This document shows, in pieces, positions 25,798 through 36,710 of a stretch of 64,000 bases of DNA. Position 1 is the first letter of the stretch, and each line of letters starts with the position of its first letter. Below the pieces are notes generated by a model. It saw only the letters and a program-made list of their open reading frames with translations. It was not told where the DNA came from and ran no database searches. Source of the DNA: Bradyrhizobium sp. 4 (GTDB lineage: Bacteria; Pseudomonadota; Alphaproteobacteria; Rhizobiales; Xanthobacteraceae); contig NZ_CP064686.1 in the NCBI RefSeq assembly GCF_023100905.1, positions 5,084,001 to 5,148,000 of the forward strand, written 5' to 3'. The position numbers and the translations under genes were made by a program.

Positions 25798-25950
25798 GTC
25801 ATGGCCGGGCTCGTCCTGGCCATCCACGCCCTTGGCTGCCGCGGATACAAAAAACGTGGATGCCCGGGACCCGGCTCCGCCAAGGCGTCGCCGGGCTACG
25901 GGTGTTGGGCCGGCGAAGCTTCAGCGAAGACGGCAAGCCCGGGCACGACG
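25798..25950. repeat. Palindromic intergenic repeat, GTCATGGCCGGG family, copy 1
   Basis: Starts GTCATGGCCGGGCTCGTCC, has CATCCACG / CGTGGATG inner arms and ends AAGCCCGGGCACGAC. The ends and inner arms match the element at 36626-36710 in order and sense, with extra sequence in the second half. It fills the gap between DUF427 and the convergent DUF1328 gene. Confidence 0.78.
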
Positions 25951-25975
25951 ACTGGGAATGCCGACGCGAACCCCG

Positions 25976-26149
25976 CTACGCCCTGAAGATCGTGAGCCCC
26001 AGGATCAGCAGCACCAGGAAAATCGCGACGAACACATAGAACAGGAAGCGGGCGATGTCGGCGGAGGCGGCCGAGATGCCGGTGAAGCCGAGCACGCCGG
26101 CCACGATCGAGACAAGTAAGAAGATCAGCGCCCATTTCAGGATCGTCAT
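25976..26149 (-). CDS. DUF1328 (UPF0391) small membrane protein
   Basis: 57 aa with two membrane helices: MTILKWALIFLLVSIVAG, then LGFTGISAASADIARFLFYV and a C-terminal hydrophobic stretch. This is the typical UPF0391/YtjA layout. GGAG lies 8 bases before the ATG. Function unknown; relatives are often stress-induced. Confidence 0.88.
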   Translation of the reverse strand: MTILKWALIFLLVSIVAGVLGFTGISAASADIARFLFYVFVAIFLVLLILGLTIFRA

Positions 26150-26333
26150 CGCCAGCTCCGAAATTGGACCGCCTGTCGCGGCCCTCAAGCCCTTTTGGCG
26201 AACGCTAACTGCGTTGCAGGGAACTGGTTCCTAGCGGCAACGGGCCCTGCGGGCGTCCCAAACGACCCTTGCTGAATCCGGTTCCCGGCGGCAAAGTCCC
26301 GCAGGGACGGAAAGCGCGACCGGGGCGGCCACG

Positions 26334-27518
26334 ATGACGATGTCACATTCAGCGACGATCGGAGCAGAGGCGCATGCGGCGCCGAAGGCCAAGGCGCGCA
26401 ATCTGTCGCTCGATCGCGCCCGCACCTTCCTCACGCTGGTGGTGCTGCTGCACCACGCCGTCATTCCCTACACCTATTTCGGGCACACCGATCCGGCGTC
26501 CTGGGCCGGTTTCGACGTGGTCGTGCTGGCCACCGACAGCTTCTTCATGGCGATGTTCTTCTTTCTGTCGGGACTGTTCACCTGGCCCGGCATCGCGCGC
26601 AAGGCGCCGTCGGTCTTTCTCCGCGACCGCCTGTTGCGGCTCGGACTGCCGTTCGCGATCGCGGCGTTCACCGTCATCCCGCTCGCCTATTACGCGATCG
26701 CGCTGCGGCACGATCCCGGGCTGAGCTTCACCGCATTCTGGTGGAAGACGATCACGGTTGGCCCGTGGCCGAGCGGCCCGATCTGGTTCGTGTGGGTGCT
26801 GCTGGCATTCGACCTGACCGCAAGCCTGCTCTACCGGGTCTCCGCGCATCTGGTCGATCCGGGCAACCGCGTGTCGCTGCGCGGATTCGACCAGCCGGCC
26901 GTATTCTGGCTGCTGCTCGTCGTCGTCACGACAATCGCCTACGTGCCGGCGCTGCTCTATTTCGGCGGCAGCAAATGGTTCGAGCTTGGGCCGTTCTCGG
27001 TGCAGGCCAGCCGCATCCTGCTCTACTTCGCGTATTTCTTCATCGGCGTCAGCGTTGGAGCCGCGAATTTCGAGCGCGGCATCCTCAGCGCCGGCGGCCA
27101 GTTGCCGAAACAGCGCTGGCTGTGGGTGATCGCCACGCTGATCCCCTACTGCCTGATGTGGGTCATGATCTACATCAAGCGCGAAGTTCTCGGTAATCCC
27201 GACCCACAGCCGCACTGGTACCAGGCGATCTACGGCACGTTCTTCGTGCTGTTCTCAGGCTCGATCCTGCTCGCGATCCTCGCCTTCTTCCTGCACCAGA
27301 AGTCGCCGGGACCGAACCTGCTCGACCGCATGCAGGCGGATGCCTACGGCATCTTCCTGGTGCACTACCCGATCGCGCTGTGGATTCAGTACGCGCTGTT
27401 CGATTACAGCTGGCCTGCGATCGTGAAAGCCGCGATCGGCTTCGTGCTCACGGTGATCCTGAGCTGGGGACTGACGGCGGGCTTACGGAAAATTCCGGGG
27501 GCCTCGCACGTGTTGTGA
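26334..27518 (+). CDS. Acyltransferase-3 family membrane protein
   Basis: 394 aa with about ten membrane helices. The N-terminus has LSLDRARTFLTLVVLLHHAVIPY; the LHH pair matches the conserved R...H motif of acyltransferase-3 (OafA/NodX/MdoC-like) proteins, which transfer acyl groups to sugars or lipids at the membrane. C-terminal YGIFLVHYPIALW is also typical. ATG-ACG-ATG offers two starts. No glycan genes are nearby, so the acceptor is unknown. Confidence 0.87.
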   Translation: MTMSHSATIGAEAHAAPKAKARNLSLDRARTFLTLVVLLHHAVIPYTYFGHTDPASWAGFDVVVLATDSFFMAMFFFLSGLFTWPGIARKAPSVFLRDRLLRLGLPFAIAAFTVIPLAYYAIALRHDPGLSFTAFWWKTITVGPWPSGPIWFVWVLLAFDLTASLLYRVSAHLVDPGNRVSLRGFDQPAVFWLLLVVVTTIAYVPALLYFGGSKWFELGPFSVQASRILLYFAYFFIGVSVGAANFERGILSAGGQLPKQRWLWVIATLIPYCLMWVMIYIKREVLGNPDPQPHWYQAIYGTFFVLFSGSILLAILAFFLHQKSPGPNLLDRMQADAYGIFLVHYPIALWIQYALFDYSWPAIVKAAIGFVLTVILSWGLTAGLRKIPGASHVL

Positions 27519-27536
27519 GGCCGAGCTCTTTCCATT

Positions 27537-27623
27537 CGTCATTGCGAGGAGCTCTTGCGACGAAGCAATCCAGAGTGCCTCGGCGGTGAGGCTCTGGATT
27601 GCTTCGCTGCGCTCGCAATGACG
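27537..27623. repeat. Palindromic intergenic repeat, ATTGCGAG family, copy 2
   Basis: Same family as 11646-11725. The right arm, CTGGATTGCTTCGCTGCGC onwards, is identical to that of copy 1. The left arm has GAGCTCTTGCGAC where copy 1 has GCGCAGC, so the palindrome is interrupted. It lies between the convergent acyltransferase and purL genes. Confidence 0.88.
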
Positions 27624-27642
27624 GAGTTTGCGGAAGCGCGTC

Positions 27643-29853
<2,211 letters not shown>

Positions 29854-30036
29854 GGATTAGAGGCTTTCGACGGCGGTGGGCCGTTCTTAGGAACATCGGA
29901 CGGCTTGGAAAAGCCCTTTATGGCGCATTTTCCCGCTGTCCCACGTTTTGCGGCCGGGGGCTGCGGGAACAGGAATTGCACAGCGCGGACAGATCGGATT
30001 TAAGGGCAAACGACCCGCAATTGAAGGCCCATTTCC

Positions 30037-30516
30037 TTGCACGAATTGACCAAAGCGCCCCCGCCTCGCCGCCCCGACCTCCACGTCGCCACCGATGGGG
30101 AATTCCAGGGCTGGCGAACCTGGATTCGCGACAGTTTTGAGAGCCATATCGGCCCTTTCTGGCACAAGATCGAGGACGACGGCAGCGTCCGCTCGGCGTT
30201 CCGGGTCGAGAAAAAGCACCTCAACGGCTCCGGAAACGTCCATGGCGGCTGCTTCATGGCGTTTGCCGACTACTGCCTGTTCGCGATCGCCACCCACGAG
30301 CTGGATGGGCCGGCGGTGACCACCAATTTCGCCTGCGACTTCCTCGACGCGGCGCGCGAAGGCGAGCTGATCGAATGCGTCGGCGAGGTCTCCCGCGCCG
30401 GCGGCTCGTTGATCTTCCTGCGCGGCAAGCTGACATCGGGCGGGCGGCCGCTGTTCACCTTCTCCGGCACGATCAAGCGGGTGAAGCGGAAGCCGGCACC
30501 GCAGCCAAACGCATAG
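30037..30516 (+). CDS. PaaI-type thioesterase
   Basis: Hot-dog-fold acyl-CoA thioesterase, 159 aa. The active-site helix motif is GNVHGGCFMAFADY (HGG signature). It probably hydrolyses a phenylacetyl- or medium-chain acyl-CoA. The start is TTG; there is no ATG or GTG in a better place, and the ribosome site is weak, so the start is uncertain. It diverges from purL. Confidence 0.85.
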   Translation: MHELTKAPPPRRPDLHVATDGEFQGWRTWIRDSFESHIGPFWHKIEDDGSVRSAFRVEKKHLNGSGNVHGGCFMAFADYCLFAIATHELDGPAVTTNFACDFLDAAREGELIECVGEVSRAGGSLIFLRGKLTSGGRPLFTFSGTIKRVKRKPAPQPNA

Positions 30517-30555
30517 CTCGCCGCCTTCCCTTTTGGCGTCCCCTCGCCCAGACTT

Positions 30556-31548
30556 GTGTCCAGCGCTGTCGCGCCGGGGAGCGATATCAAGGTGCCGCAG
30601 AGCACACCGCCGACGGCTCGCGCCACGGCCTCGCAATTGCCGTCCATGCCCGCCACAGGCGCGCGCAACTGGCGCGACTATGCGCTGCTGGTCGCGCTCG
30701 CCTGTTGCTGGAGTTCAACCTATCCGCTGGCCAAGCTCGCGCTGGATACGATCCCGCCCGTGACCTTCATCTCGGCGCGCTCGCTGATCGCGGCTGCCTT
30801 CCTGTTCGCGATCCTGTGGATGCGCGGCGTCAGGATCCCGACCGATGCGAAGGCCTGGAAGCTGTTCGCGGTCCAGCAATTGATCAACTCGACCTTCCCG
30901 TTCCTGATCATCACGTGGTCGCAGCTCTATGTGCCGGCCTCGAACACGGTGGTGCTGGCCTCGACCACGCCGATCTTCGCCTTCCTGATCACCTCGTTGA
31001 TCACGCGCCACGAGCCGGCAACGCTGCTGAAGCTCTTGGGCGCGCTCCTCGGCCTTGCCGGCACCATCGTCATCGTCGGCCTCGATGCGCTGCGCGGCTT
31101 CGGTAGCGAGATCGTGGCGGAGATCGCCATCCTGCTCGCCACCATCTCCTTTGCCTGTGCCACGATCTTCGGCCTGCGGCTGTCCGAATACGACCCGATG
31201 GTGGTGGCGGCCGGTTCGCTGCTGTTCGGCGGGCTGGTGCTGCTGCCGCCTTCGCTGATCATCGACCAGCCCTGGACGCTGCACCCGACGCCGACGGCGA
31301 TCATAGCCACCATCATCATGGGGATCGTCTCCAGCGCCTTGGGGCTGATGCTGTTCTACATGTGCCTGGGACGGCTCGGCACGCTGACGACGAACGCGCA
31401 AGGCTATCTGCGCATCCCGATCGGCGTCGGCCTCTCCGTGCTGCTGCTCGGCGAGAGCGTGCCGTCGAACCTGGCGCTGGGCCTGGTGCTGGTCATGGCG
31501 GGCGTCGCCGCGATGACGGTGCCGACGGAACGGCTGAAACGACGCTAG
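30556..31548 (+). CDS. EamA/DMT family transporter
   Basis: 330 aa, ten predicted helices in two EamA repeats. The first repeat starts ALLVALACCWSSTYPLAKLAL; the second has EIAILLATISFACATIFGLRL. Drug/metabolite exporter or permease; the substrate cannot be read. The start is GTG at 30556, with ATG 30646 possible. It follows the thioesterase by 39 bases on the same strand and may share its transcript. Confidence 0.87.
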   Translation: MSSAVAPGSDIKVPQSTPPTARATASQLPSMPATGARNWRDYALLVALACCWSSTYPLAKLALDTIPPVTFISARSLIAAAFLFAILWMRGVRIPTDAKAWKLFAVQQLINSTFPFLIITWSQLYVPASNTVVLASTTPIFAFLITSLITRHEPATLLKLLGALLGLAGTIVIVGLDALRGFGSEIVAEIAILLATISFACATIFGLRLSEYDPMVVAAGSLLFGGLVLLPPSLIIDQPWTLHPTPTAIIATIIMGIVSSALGLMLFYMCLGRLGTLTTNAQGYLRIPIGVGLSVLLLGESVPSNLALGLVLVMAGVAAMTVPTERLKRR

Positions 31549-31551
31549 CTA

Positions 31552-32523
31552 TTACTTGGCGTCGTCAGCCAGCATCTTGCGGTACTTCTCGACGTCGCGC
31601 GTCACGAGCTTTTGCAGCACCTCGGGCGTGTGCTCGTCGGCATCGGGTGCCACGGTCGAGAGGTCGGCGAACCGCTTCTTCACCGCGTCGGTTTCGACCG
31701 CCGTGCGTGCAGCTGCATTCAGCCTGGCGATGACCGCCGGCGGGGTCCCCTTGGGCGCGAACAGGCCGTTCCAGCCCTGCGCCTCGAATTCGGGCAGGCC
31801 GGCTTCGGCCGACGTCGGCAGGTCCGGCAATGTCGCGAGCCGCACGGTCGAGCCGACCACGAGCCCGCGCGCCAGCTTCTCGTTGATCGACTGCGACACG
31901 GAGGCTGCCGCATCGCAGACGCCGTCGATCTGGCCGCCGATCGCATCGGTGAGCGCGGGCGCGGCGCCGCGATAGCCGACCAGCGTCGCGTCGATGCCGG
32001 CGGCCGTGACGAAGCTCTTGCAGATCAGGTAATTCGAAGAGCCGACGCCGGCATGGCCGAGATTGATCTTGCCGGGATTGGCCTTGGCGTAGGCGATGAA
32101 CTCCTTCAGGTCCTTCGCCGGAAAATCCTTGCGCACGGCGATGATGCCGAACGTCTTCGCCACCATGGCGATCGGCACGAAGGAGTCCGGGGTAAACGGC
32201 AGTTTGGGATAGATGGTATAAGTCGCGGCGTTGGTGCCGGCATTGCCGATCGCAATGGTGTAGCCGTCGGGCTCGGCGCGGGAGGCGCGCGCCAGCGCGG
32301 TCGATCCGCCGGCGCCGGCAACGTTCTCGATCACGATGGTCTGGCCGAGCGCGATGCCCATCTGCTCGGCAACGGTGCGCGCGATCACGTCGGACGTGCC
32401 GCCGGCCGCGAACGGCACGATCATGGTGACGGGACGCTTGGGGAAGTCCTGCGCGAACGCGGCCGTCGCGAATGCAACGACGGCGACAGCGGCCGCCAGC
32501 CGCTTCAGCACGAACGCAATCAC
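31552..32523 (-). CDS. Tripartite tricarboxylate transporter receptor (Bug family)
   Basis: Periplasmic solute-binding protein of the TctC/Bug family, 323 aa. Signal peptide with FVLKRLAAAVAVVAFATAAFA. Family motifs: FPKRPVTMIVPFAAGGTSDVIART and NVAGAGGSTAL. The GTG start overlaps the purQ stop in the four bases GTGA (32520-32523), with AAAAGG inside purQ as ribosome site, so translation is coupled to purQ. No TctA or TctB membrane genes are in the window. The convergent EamA gene ends 4 bases away. Confidence 0.88.
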   Translation of the reverse strand: MIAFVLKRLAAAVAVVAFATAAFAQDFPKRPVTMIVPFAAGGTSDVIARTVAEQMGIALGQTIVIENVAGAGGSTALARASRAEPDGYTIAIGNAGTNAATYTIYPKLPFTPDSFVPIAMVAKTFGIIAVRKDFPAKDLKEFIAYAKANPGKINLGHAGVGSSNYLICKSFVTAAGIDATLVGYRGAAPALTDAIGGQIDGVCDAAASVSQSINEKLARGLVVGSTVRLATLPDLPTSAEAGLPEFEAQGWNGLFAPKGTPPAVIARLNAAARTAVETDAVKKRFADLSTVAPDADEHTPEVLQKLVTRDVEKYRKMLADDAK

Positions 32524-33221
32524 GCGGCCTTTTCCAGATGCGCGGTGAGGCCGGCGAACAGTCCGCGGCCGTCGGTGCAGCCCATGATGTCTTCGACGTG
32601 GTTTTCCGGATGCGGCATCATGCCGAGCACGTTGCCCTTGTCGTTGACGATGCCGGCGATGGATTGCGCGGCGCCATTGATGTTGCTGATGTCGTCGATC
32701 GCGCCGTCGGCCGAGCAATAGCGGTACAGCACGCGACCGTCGCCTTCGAGCCGCTTGATGGTCTCCGCGTCCGCCGCATAATTGCCCTCGCCATGCGCGA
32801 TGGGCACGCGGATCACCTGCCCCGCATTGTAGCCGCGCGTGAACGGCGTGTCGGAGCGCTCGACGCGGAGATGCACGTCGTGGCAGATGAATTTCAGCCG
32901 CGCATTGCGCATCAGGACGCCGGGCAAGAGCCCGGATTCGCAGAGGATCTGAAAGCCGTTGCAGACGCCGAGCACGAGGCCGCCCTTGGCCGCATAGTCG
33001 CGCACCGCGTCCATCACCGGCGCCCGCGCCGCAATCGCGCCGCAGCGCAGATAATCGCCGTAGGAGAACCCGCCGGGCACCACCACGAGGTCGGTGCCAT
33101 CAGGTAGCGACGTCTCGGCGTGCCAGACCATCGCGGGCTCGCTGCCCGAGATCAGCCTCAAGGCACGCGCCATGTCGCGCTCGCGGTTGATTCCGGGAAA
33201 GACGAGGATGGCGGCTTTCAT
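32520..33221 (-). CDS. purQ: Phosphoribosylformylglycinamidine synthase, glutaminase subunit
   Basis: Class I glutamine amidotransferase that feeds ammonia to PurL. 233 aa. Nucleophile Cys in LVLGVCNGFQIL; the catalytic His and Glu are in GMMPHPENHVE. N-terminus MKAAILVFPGINRERDMARAL is typical of the small PurQ type. Its stop lies inside the start codon of the tricarboxylate receptor gene. Confidence 0.97.
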   Translation of the reverse strand: MKAAILVFPGINRERDMARALRLISGSEPAMVWHAETSLPDGTDLVVVPGGFSYGDYLRCGAIAARAPVMDAVRDYAAKGGLVLGVCNGFQILCESGLLPGVLMRNARLKFICHDVHLRVERSDTPFTRGYNAGQVIRVPIAHGEGNYAADAETIKRLEGDGRVLYRYCSADGAIDDISNINGAAQSIAGIVNDKGNVLGMMPHPENHVEDIMGCTDGRGLFAGLTAHLEKAA

Positions 33222-33386
33222 GGCAGAGGTTCCGAACGAGGATTAAAATGGGGCTGGCACGGCTGCCAAATCGGCAGCAGACATAACCATTTGACGGGGA
33301 TTTTACCAGTGCTAGCCTTGCCCGCGAGCGTTGTGCACAGGCCATAGCCCGCCATTCGGCCGATCGATTCGCCCGGGATTAAAGCC

Positions 33387-34403
33387 ATGAATGTCCCCTC
33401 GCTGCCCGCATCCCTCTCCGAGCCGGTGTCCACCGAGGGCGTCATCGCCGCCGGTGCCTATGTCGACGGCCGGCGCGTCGCCAATATCGCCATCAGCGAG
33501 GCTTCGAGCTGGCGGGCGAAACCCGGCCACGTGGTCTGGATCGGGCTGCACGAGCCCGACATGGCGCTGCTCAGCGCGGTGCAGAAGCAGTTCGACCTGC
33601 ACGAGCTCGCCATCGAGGACGCCAACCACGCCCATCAGCGACCGAAGATCGAGCAATATGGCGAGGCCCTGTTCATCGTGGCGCGCACGGCGCAACTGAT
33701 CGAGGGCCGGATCGCCTTCGGCGAGACGCACATCTTCGTCGGCGAAGGCTATCTGGTCTCGGTGCGCCACGGCGCGTCGACGTCCTACACGCCGGTGCGC
33801 GAACGCTGCGAAAGCTGCCCGCGCGCGCTCGCGCGCGGCGAGGACTACATCCTCTACGCCATCCTCGATTTCATCGTCGACAACTACTCGCCCGTGCTCG
33901 AGAGCATTCACGAAGAGGTCGAGAGCATCGAGGACGACGTGCTCTCCAAGGCGATCAGCAAGGCGCAGATCGAGCGGCTCTACATGCTGCGCCGCGACCT
34001 GCTGCGGCTCAGGACTGCGATCGGACCGCTGGTGGAGGTCTGCCGCCGGCTCGAGCATGACGAACTGGCGATGGTGCGCGCTACGATGCAGCCGCTGTTC
34101 CGCGACGTCACCGACCACGTCAGGAACATCCAGGAGCGGATCGATTCAATGCGCGAGGTGCTGGCCTTCGCCTTCGAAGCAAGCCTGCTGGTCGGCCAGG
34201 CCCAGGAGACGGCGGTCTCCAAGAAACTTGCCTCCTGGCTCGCGATCATCGCGATCCCGACCGCGCTTGCCGGCATCTACGGCATGAACTTCAAGCACAT
34301 GCCGGAGCTGGACTGGGAGTACGGCTATTACACGCTGCTCGGCGTGATGCTGACGGCCTGCGGCGCGCTGTACTGGCGTTTTCGTCGGGTCGGATGGCTG
34401 TGA
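33387..34403 (+). CDS. corA: CorA-type magnesium/cobalt channel
   Basis: 338 aa. A long N-terminal cytoplasmic part with a helical stalk, then two membrane helices at the C-terminus. The signature YGMNF lies between them, followed by the periplasmic loop MPELDWEYGY. It moves Mg2+ or related divalent ions. It is on the plus strand between purQ and purS, splitting the purine block. Confidence 0.93.
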   Translation: MNVPSLPASLSEPVSTEGVIAAGAYVDGRRVANIAISEASSWRAKPGHVVWIGLHEPDMALLSAVQKQFDLHELAIEDANHAHQRPKIEQYGEALFIVARTAQLIEGRIAFGETHIFVGEGYLVSVRHGASTSYTPVRERCESCPRALARGEDYILYAILDFIVDNYSPVLESIHEEVESIEDDVLSKAISKAQIERLYMLRRDLLRLRTAIGPLVEVCRRLEHDELAMVRATMQPLFRDVTDHVRNIQERIDSMREVLAFAFEASLLVGQAQETAVSKKLASWLAIIAIPTALAGIYGMNFKHMPELDWEYGYYTLLGVMLTACGALYWRFRRVGWL

Positions 34404-34413
34404 GCCATCCTGT

Positions 34414-34656
34414 TCACCCGATCAGCTCAACCCGATAATTCTCGATCACGGTGTTTGCCAGGAGCTTGTCGGCGGCGTCCTTCAACGCCGCCTCTGCCTT
34501 GGCCTTGTCCGCGCCGGCGAGCTCGATGTCGAACACCTTGCCTTGGCGAACGCTGGCGACGCCGTCGACGCCGAGCGACTTCAACGCACCCTCGATCGCC
34601 TTACCCTGCGGATCGAGGATGCCCGTTTTCAACGTAACGGTGACACGTGCCTTCAC
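34414..34656 (-). CDS. purS: Phosphoribosylformylglycinamidine synthase subunit PurS
   Basis: 80 aa, dimeric bridging subunit that joins PurL and PurQ. Begins KARVTVTLKTGILDPQGKAIEGAL, the family signature. The start is GTG. Its AGAGGGA ribosome site starts in the purC stop codon, so purC and purS are coupled (12-base gap). Confidence 0.95.
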   Translation of the reverse strand: MKARVTVTLKTGILDPQGKAIEGALKSLGVDGVASVRQGKVFDIELAGADKAKAEAALKDAADKLLANTVIENYRVELIG

Positions 34657-34668
34657 GTCAGATCCCTC

Positions 34669-35436
34669 TTAGCTCTTCACCAGCACCGGGCCGGAACCGG
34701 CCGGACGCTCGTTCTCCATGAGAATGCCGAGACGCTTGGCGACTTCGGTATAGGCCTCGAGCAGCCCACCGAGATCCCTGCGGAAACGGTCCTTGTCGAG
34801 CTTCTCGTTCGACTTGATGTCCCACAGACGGCAGCTATCCGGCGAGATCTCGTCGGCGACGATGATCCGCATCATGTCGTTTTCGAACAGCCGGCCGCAC
34901 TCCATCTTGAAGTCGACGAGGCGGATGCCGATGCCGAGGAAGAGACCGGTGAGGAAGTCGTTGACACGGATGGCAAGCGCCATGATGTCGTCGATCTCCT
35001 GCGGTGTCGCCCACCCGAAAGCGGTGATGTGCTCTTCCGACACCATGGGGTCGTTGAGCTGGTCGTTCTTGTAGTAGAACTCGATGATCGAGCGGGGCAG
35101 CTGCGTGCCCTCCTCGATGCCGAGGCGCTGCGACAGCGAACCGGCGGCAACGTTCCGCACCACCACTTCCAGCGGCACGATCTCGACTTCGCGAATCAAC
35201 TGCTCGCGCATGTTGAGGCGGCGGATGAAATGGGTCGGCACCCCGATGTCATTGAGGTGCTGAAACAGGTACTCCGAGATCCGGTTGTTGAGGACACCCT
35301 TGCCCTCGATCACCTGATGCTTTTTCGCATTGAACGCGGTGGCGTCATCCTTGAAGTGCTGGATCAGGGTACCGGGCTCCGGGCCTTCGTAAAGAACCTT
35401 TGCCTTGCCTTCATAAATGCGACGCCGACGGCTCAT
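34669..35436 (-). CDS. purC: SAICAR synthetase
   Basis: Phosphoribosylaminoimidazole-succinocarboxamide synthase, 255 aa. Motifs: RRRRIYEGKAKVLYEGPEPG (nucleotide loop), EVVVRNVAAGSLSQRLG and RLVDFKMECGR. ATG 35436 fits the N-termini of relatives, which begin shortly before the RRRRIYEGKAK segment; ATG 35466 is an alternative with GGAG further upstream. First gene of the stretched purine block. Confidence 0.95.
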   Translation of the reverse strand: MSRRRRIYEGKAKVLYEGPEPGTLIQHFKDDATAFNAKKHQVIEGKGVLNNRISEYLFQHLNDIGVPTHFIRRLNMREQLIREVEIVPLEVVVRNVAAGSLSQRLGIEEGTQLPRSIIEFYYKNDQLNDPMVSEEHITAFGWATPQEIDDIMALAIRVNDFLTGLFLGIGIRLVDFKMECGRLFENDMMRIIVADEISPDSCRLWDIKSNEKLDKDRFRRDLGGLLEAYTEVAKRLGILMENERPAGSGPVLVKS

Positions 35437-35745
35437 GGGGATGTACCGTGTTTTGTTGAAATCCATGTATCTGGTGTGCTCCGGTTGACGAGACTACGAC
35501 CCACAGCGGAGCTGCCGTGAACGGCCCGGAACCCCTGGAAACAGAACGGGAACCCAGCCTTAGGCAACCTATCCGATTGGCCGTCTCAGCACAATCGATC
35601 CGGCCGTCCGGCATCAAACTTATACCGTCTTGCCTGCGGCTTAACGGCTCGTTGTTTTGCCGATTCGTGCCCCCTATCTAGGCATGCACCGGGGCTCTCG
35701 CAACGAGGGCCAGCCGGGTCCATTCAGCAGGGAATTGGAAAAGGC
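35437..35745. other. Divergent purC / DUF1476 intergenic region
   Basis: About 310 bases between two divergent starts. Besides one weak promoter candidate for the plus-strand gene I see no hairpin, repeat or riboswitch-like motif here. Confidence 0.5.
35652..35680 (+). promoter_or_regulatory. Candidate promoter for the DUF1476 gene
   Basis: TTGTTT, 17 bases, TATCTA; 66 bases before the ATG. Only a partial match to the sigma-70 type consensus. Confidence 0.3.
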
Positions 35746-36069
35746 ATGAGCACGTTGGACAAGCGCGAGGAAGGCTTCGAGAAGAAGTTTGCCCTCGACG
35801 AGGAGCAGAAATTCAAGGCGGAAGCCCGCCGCAACCGGCTGCTCGGTCTGTGGGCGGCCGAAAAGCTCGGCATCACCGGCGATGCCGCCACGGCCTATGC
35901 CAAGGAGGTGGTCGCGGCCGATTTCGAGGAAGCCGGCGACGCCGACGTCCTGCGCAAGGTCATGGCCGATTTCGCCGCCAAGAACGTCGCCGTCACCGAA
36001 CAGGTGATTCGCGCCAAGATGAACGAGCTGATCGCGGTGGCGGCGGCCGAGGTGAAAGCCGGGAAGTAA
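35746..36069 (+). CDS. DUF1476 protein, F1-ATPase inhibitor zeta type
   Basis: 107 aa, all-helical. Begins MSTLDKREEGFEKKFALDEE, the signature of the alphaproteobacterial zeta subunit, which blocks the F1 motor in Paracoccus by its N-terminal helix. Whether the inhibitory role holds in rhizobial species is not known from sequence. Its place next to purC is common in alphaproteobacteria. Confidence 0.9.
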   Translation: MSTLDKREEGFEKKFALDEEQKFKAEARRNRLLGLWAAEKLGITGDAATAYAKEVVAADFEEAGDADVLRKVMADFAAKNVAVTEQVIRAKMNELIAVAAAEVKAGK

Positions 36070-36079
36070 GGCGAAGCGT

Positions 36080-36114
36080 CATTCCGGGGCACGTCTGCGA
36101 CGCACCCCGGAATG
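36080..36114. terminator. Hairpin between two convergent genes
   Basis: 10-base perfect stem CATTCCGGGG / CCCCGGAATG with a 15-base loop, between the DUF1476 stop and the convergent cynS stop. No T-run; probably a two-way terminator. Confidence 0.55.
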
Positions 36115-36122
36115 CCAACCAG

Positions 36123-36605
36123 CTATCCCTCCTTGAACCCATACTCCGGCACATTGCCGCTGGCGCCGTAATATTTGTACGGCAGGAATTTGCCGCTCAT
36201 GGTGATCTTGACGCGGTCGCCCTTCGGGTTGGGCAGGCGCTCCATCACCATGTCGAAATCGATCGCCGACATGATGCCGTCGCCGTACTCCTCCTCGATC
36301 AGCGCCTTCCACGCCGGACCGTTGACCATGACCAGCTCGTAGAAACGATAGATCAAGGGATCGGTCGGCGGCATCGGCATGCCGCGCATCGGCGTCTCGT
36401 TCAGCATCGCGGTCTCGGCCTTCGTCAGGCCGAAAAGTTCAGCGGCGTTTGCGGCCTGCGGCTTGGTCAGTTTCATTTGGCCGAGGATCGCGCCTGTTAT
36501 CAGCACCTCGGAATAGCCGCCGATCTTTTCGCAGATGTGTTTCCAGCTCCAGCCCTTCTCGCGCTTGATGTCGAGCAGCTTCTCGGTGAGGTCTTCGCGT
36601 TTCAT
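36123..36605 (-). CDS. cynS: Cyanate hydratase (cyanase)
   Basis: Turns cyanate and bicarbonate into ammonia and CO2. 160 aa, slightly longer than E. coli CynS. The catalytic triad is present: Arg87 and Glu90 in IYRFYEL, Ser113 in GIMSAIDF. A POU-like N-terminal helical domain precedes it. AAGGAGA lies 8 bases before the ATG. It is the last gene of a minus-strand operon with three ABC-transporter genes; a palindromic repeat sits between it and the ATPase gene. Confidence 0.96.
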   Translation of the reverse strand: MKREDLTEKLLDIKREKGWSWKHICEKIGGYSEVLITGAILGQMKLTKPQAANAAELFGLTKAETAMLNETPMRGMPMPPTDPLIYRFYELVMVNGPAWKALIEEEYGDGIMSAIDFDMVMERLPNPKGDRVKITMSGKFLPYKYYGASGNVPEYGFKEG

Positions 36606-36625
36606 GTCAAGGTCTCCTTGGTTGT

Positions 36626-36710
36626 CGTCATGCCCGGGCCTTGTCCCGGGCATCCACGTTCTGGCTGCACTAGAAGGACGTGGATGGCCGGGCCAAGCCC
36701 GACCATGACG
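36626..36710. repeat. Palindromic intergenic repeat, GTCATGCCCGGG family, copy 2
   Basis: Left arm CGTCATGCCCGGGCC to CATCCACGT (36626-36659), right arm ACGTGGATGGCCGGGCC to CATGACG (36678-36710). Related to the element at 25798-25950. The right arm codes the last 13 residues and frame of the ABC ATPase gene, whose stop lies in the loop. Confidence 0.85.

Noticed and set aside
25798..25950. Small open frames across the repeat
   Set aside because: They consist only of repeat sequence, have no ribosome site and are not conserved between copies.
32524..32718. Longer start for the tricarboxylate receptor gene
   Set aside because: The upstream part lies inside purQ, is Arg/His-rich shadow sequence and comes before a clear signal peptide.
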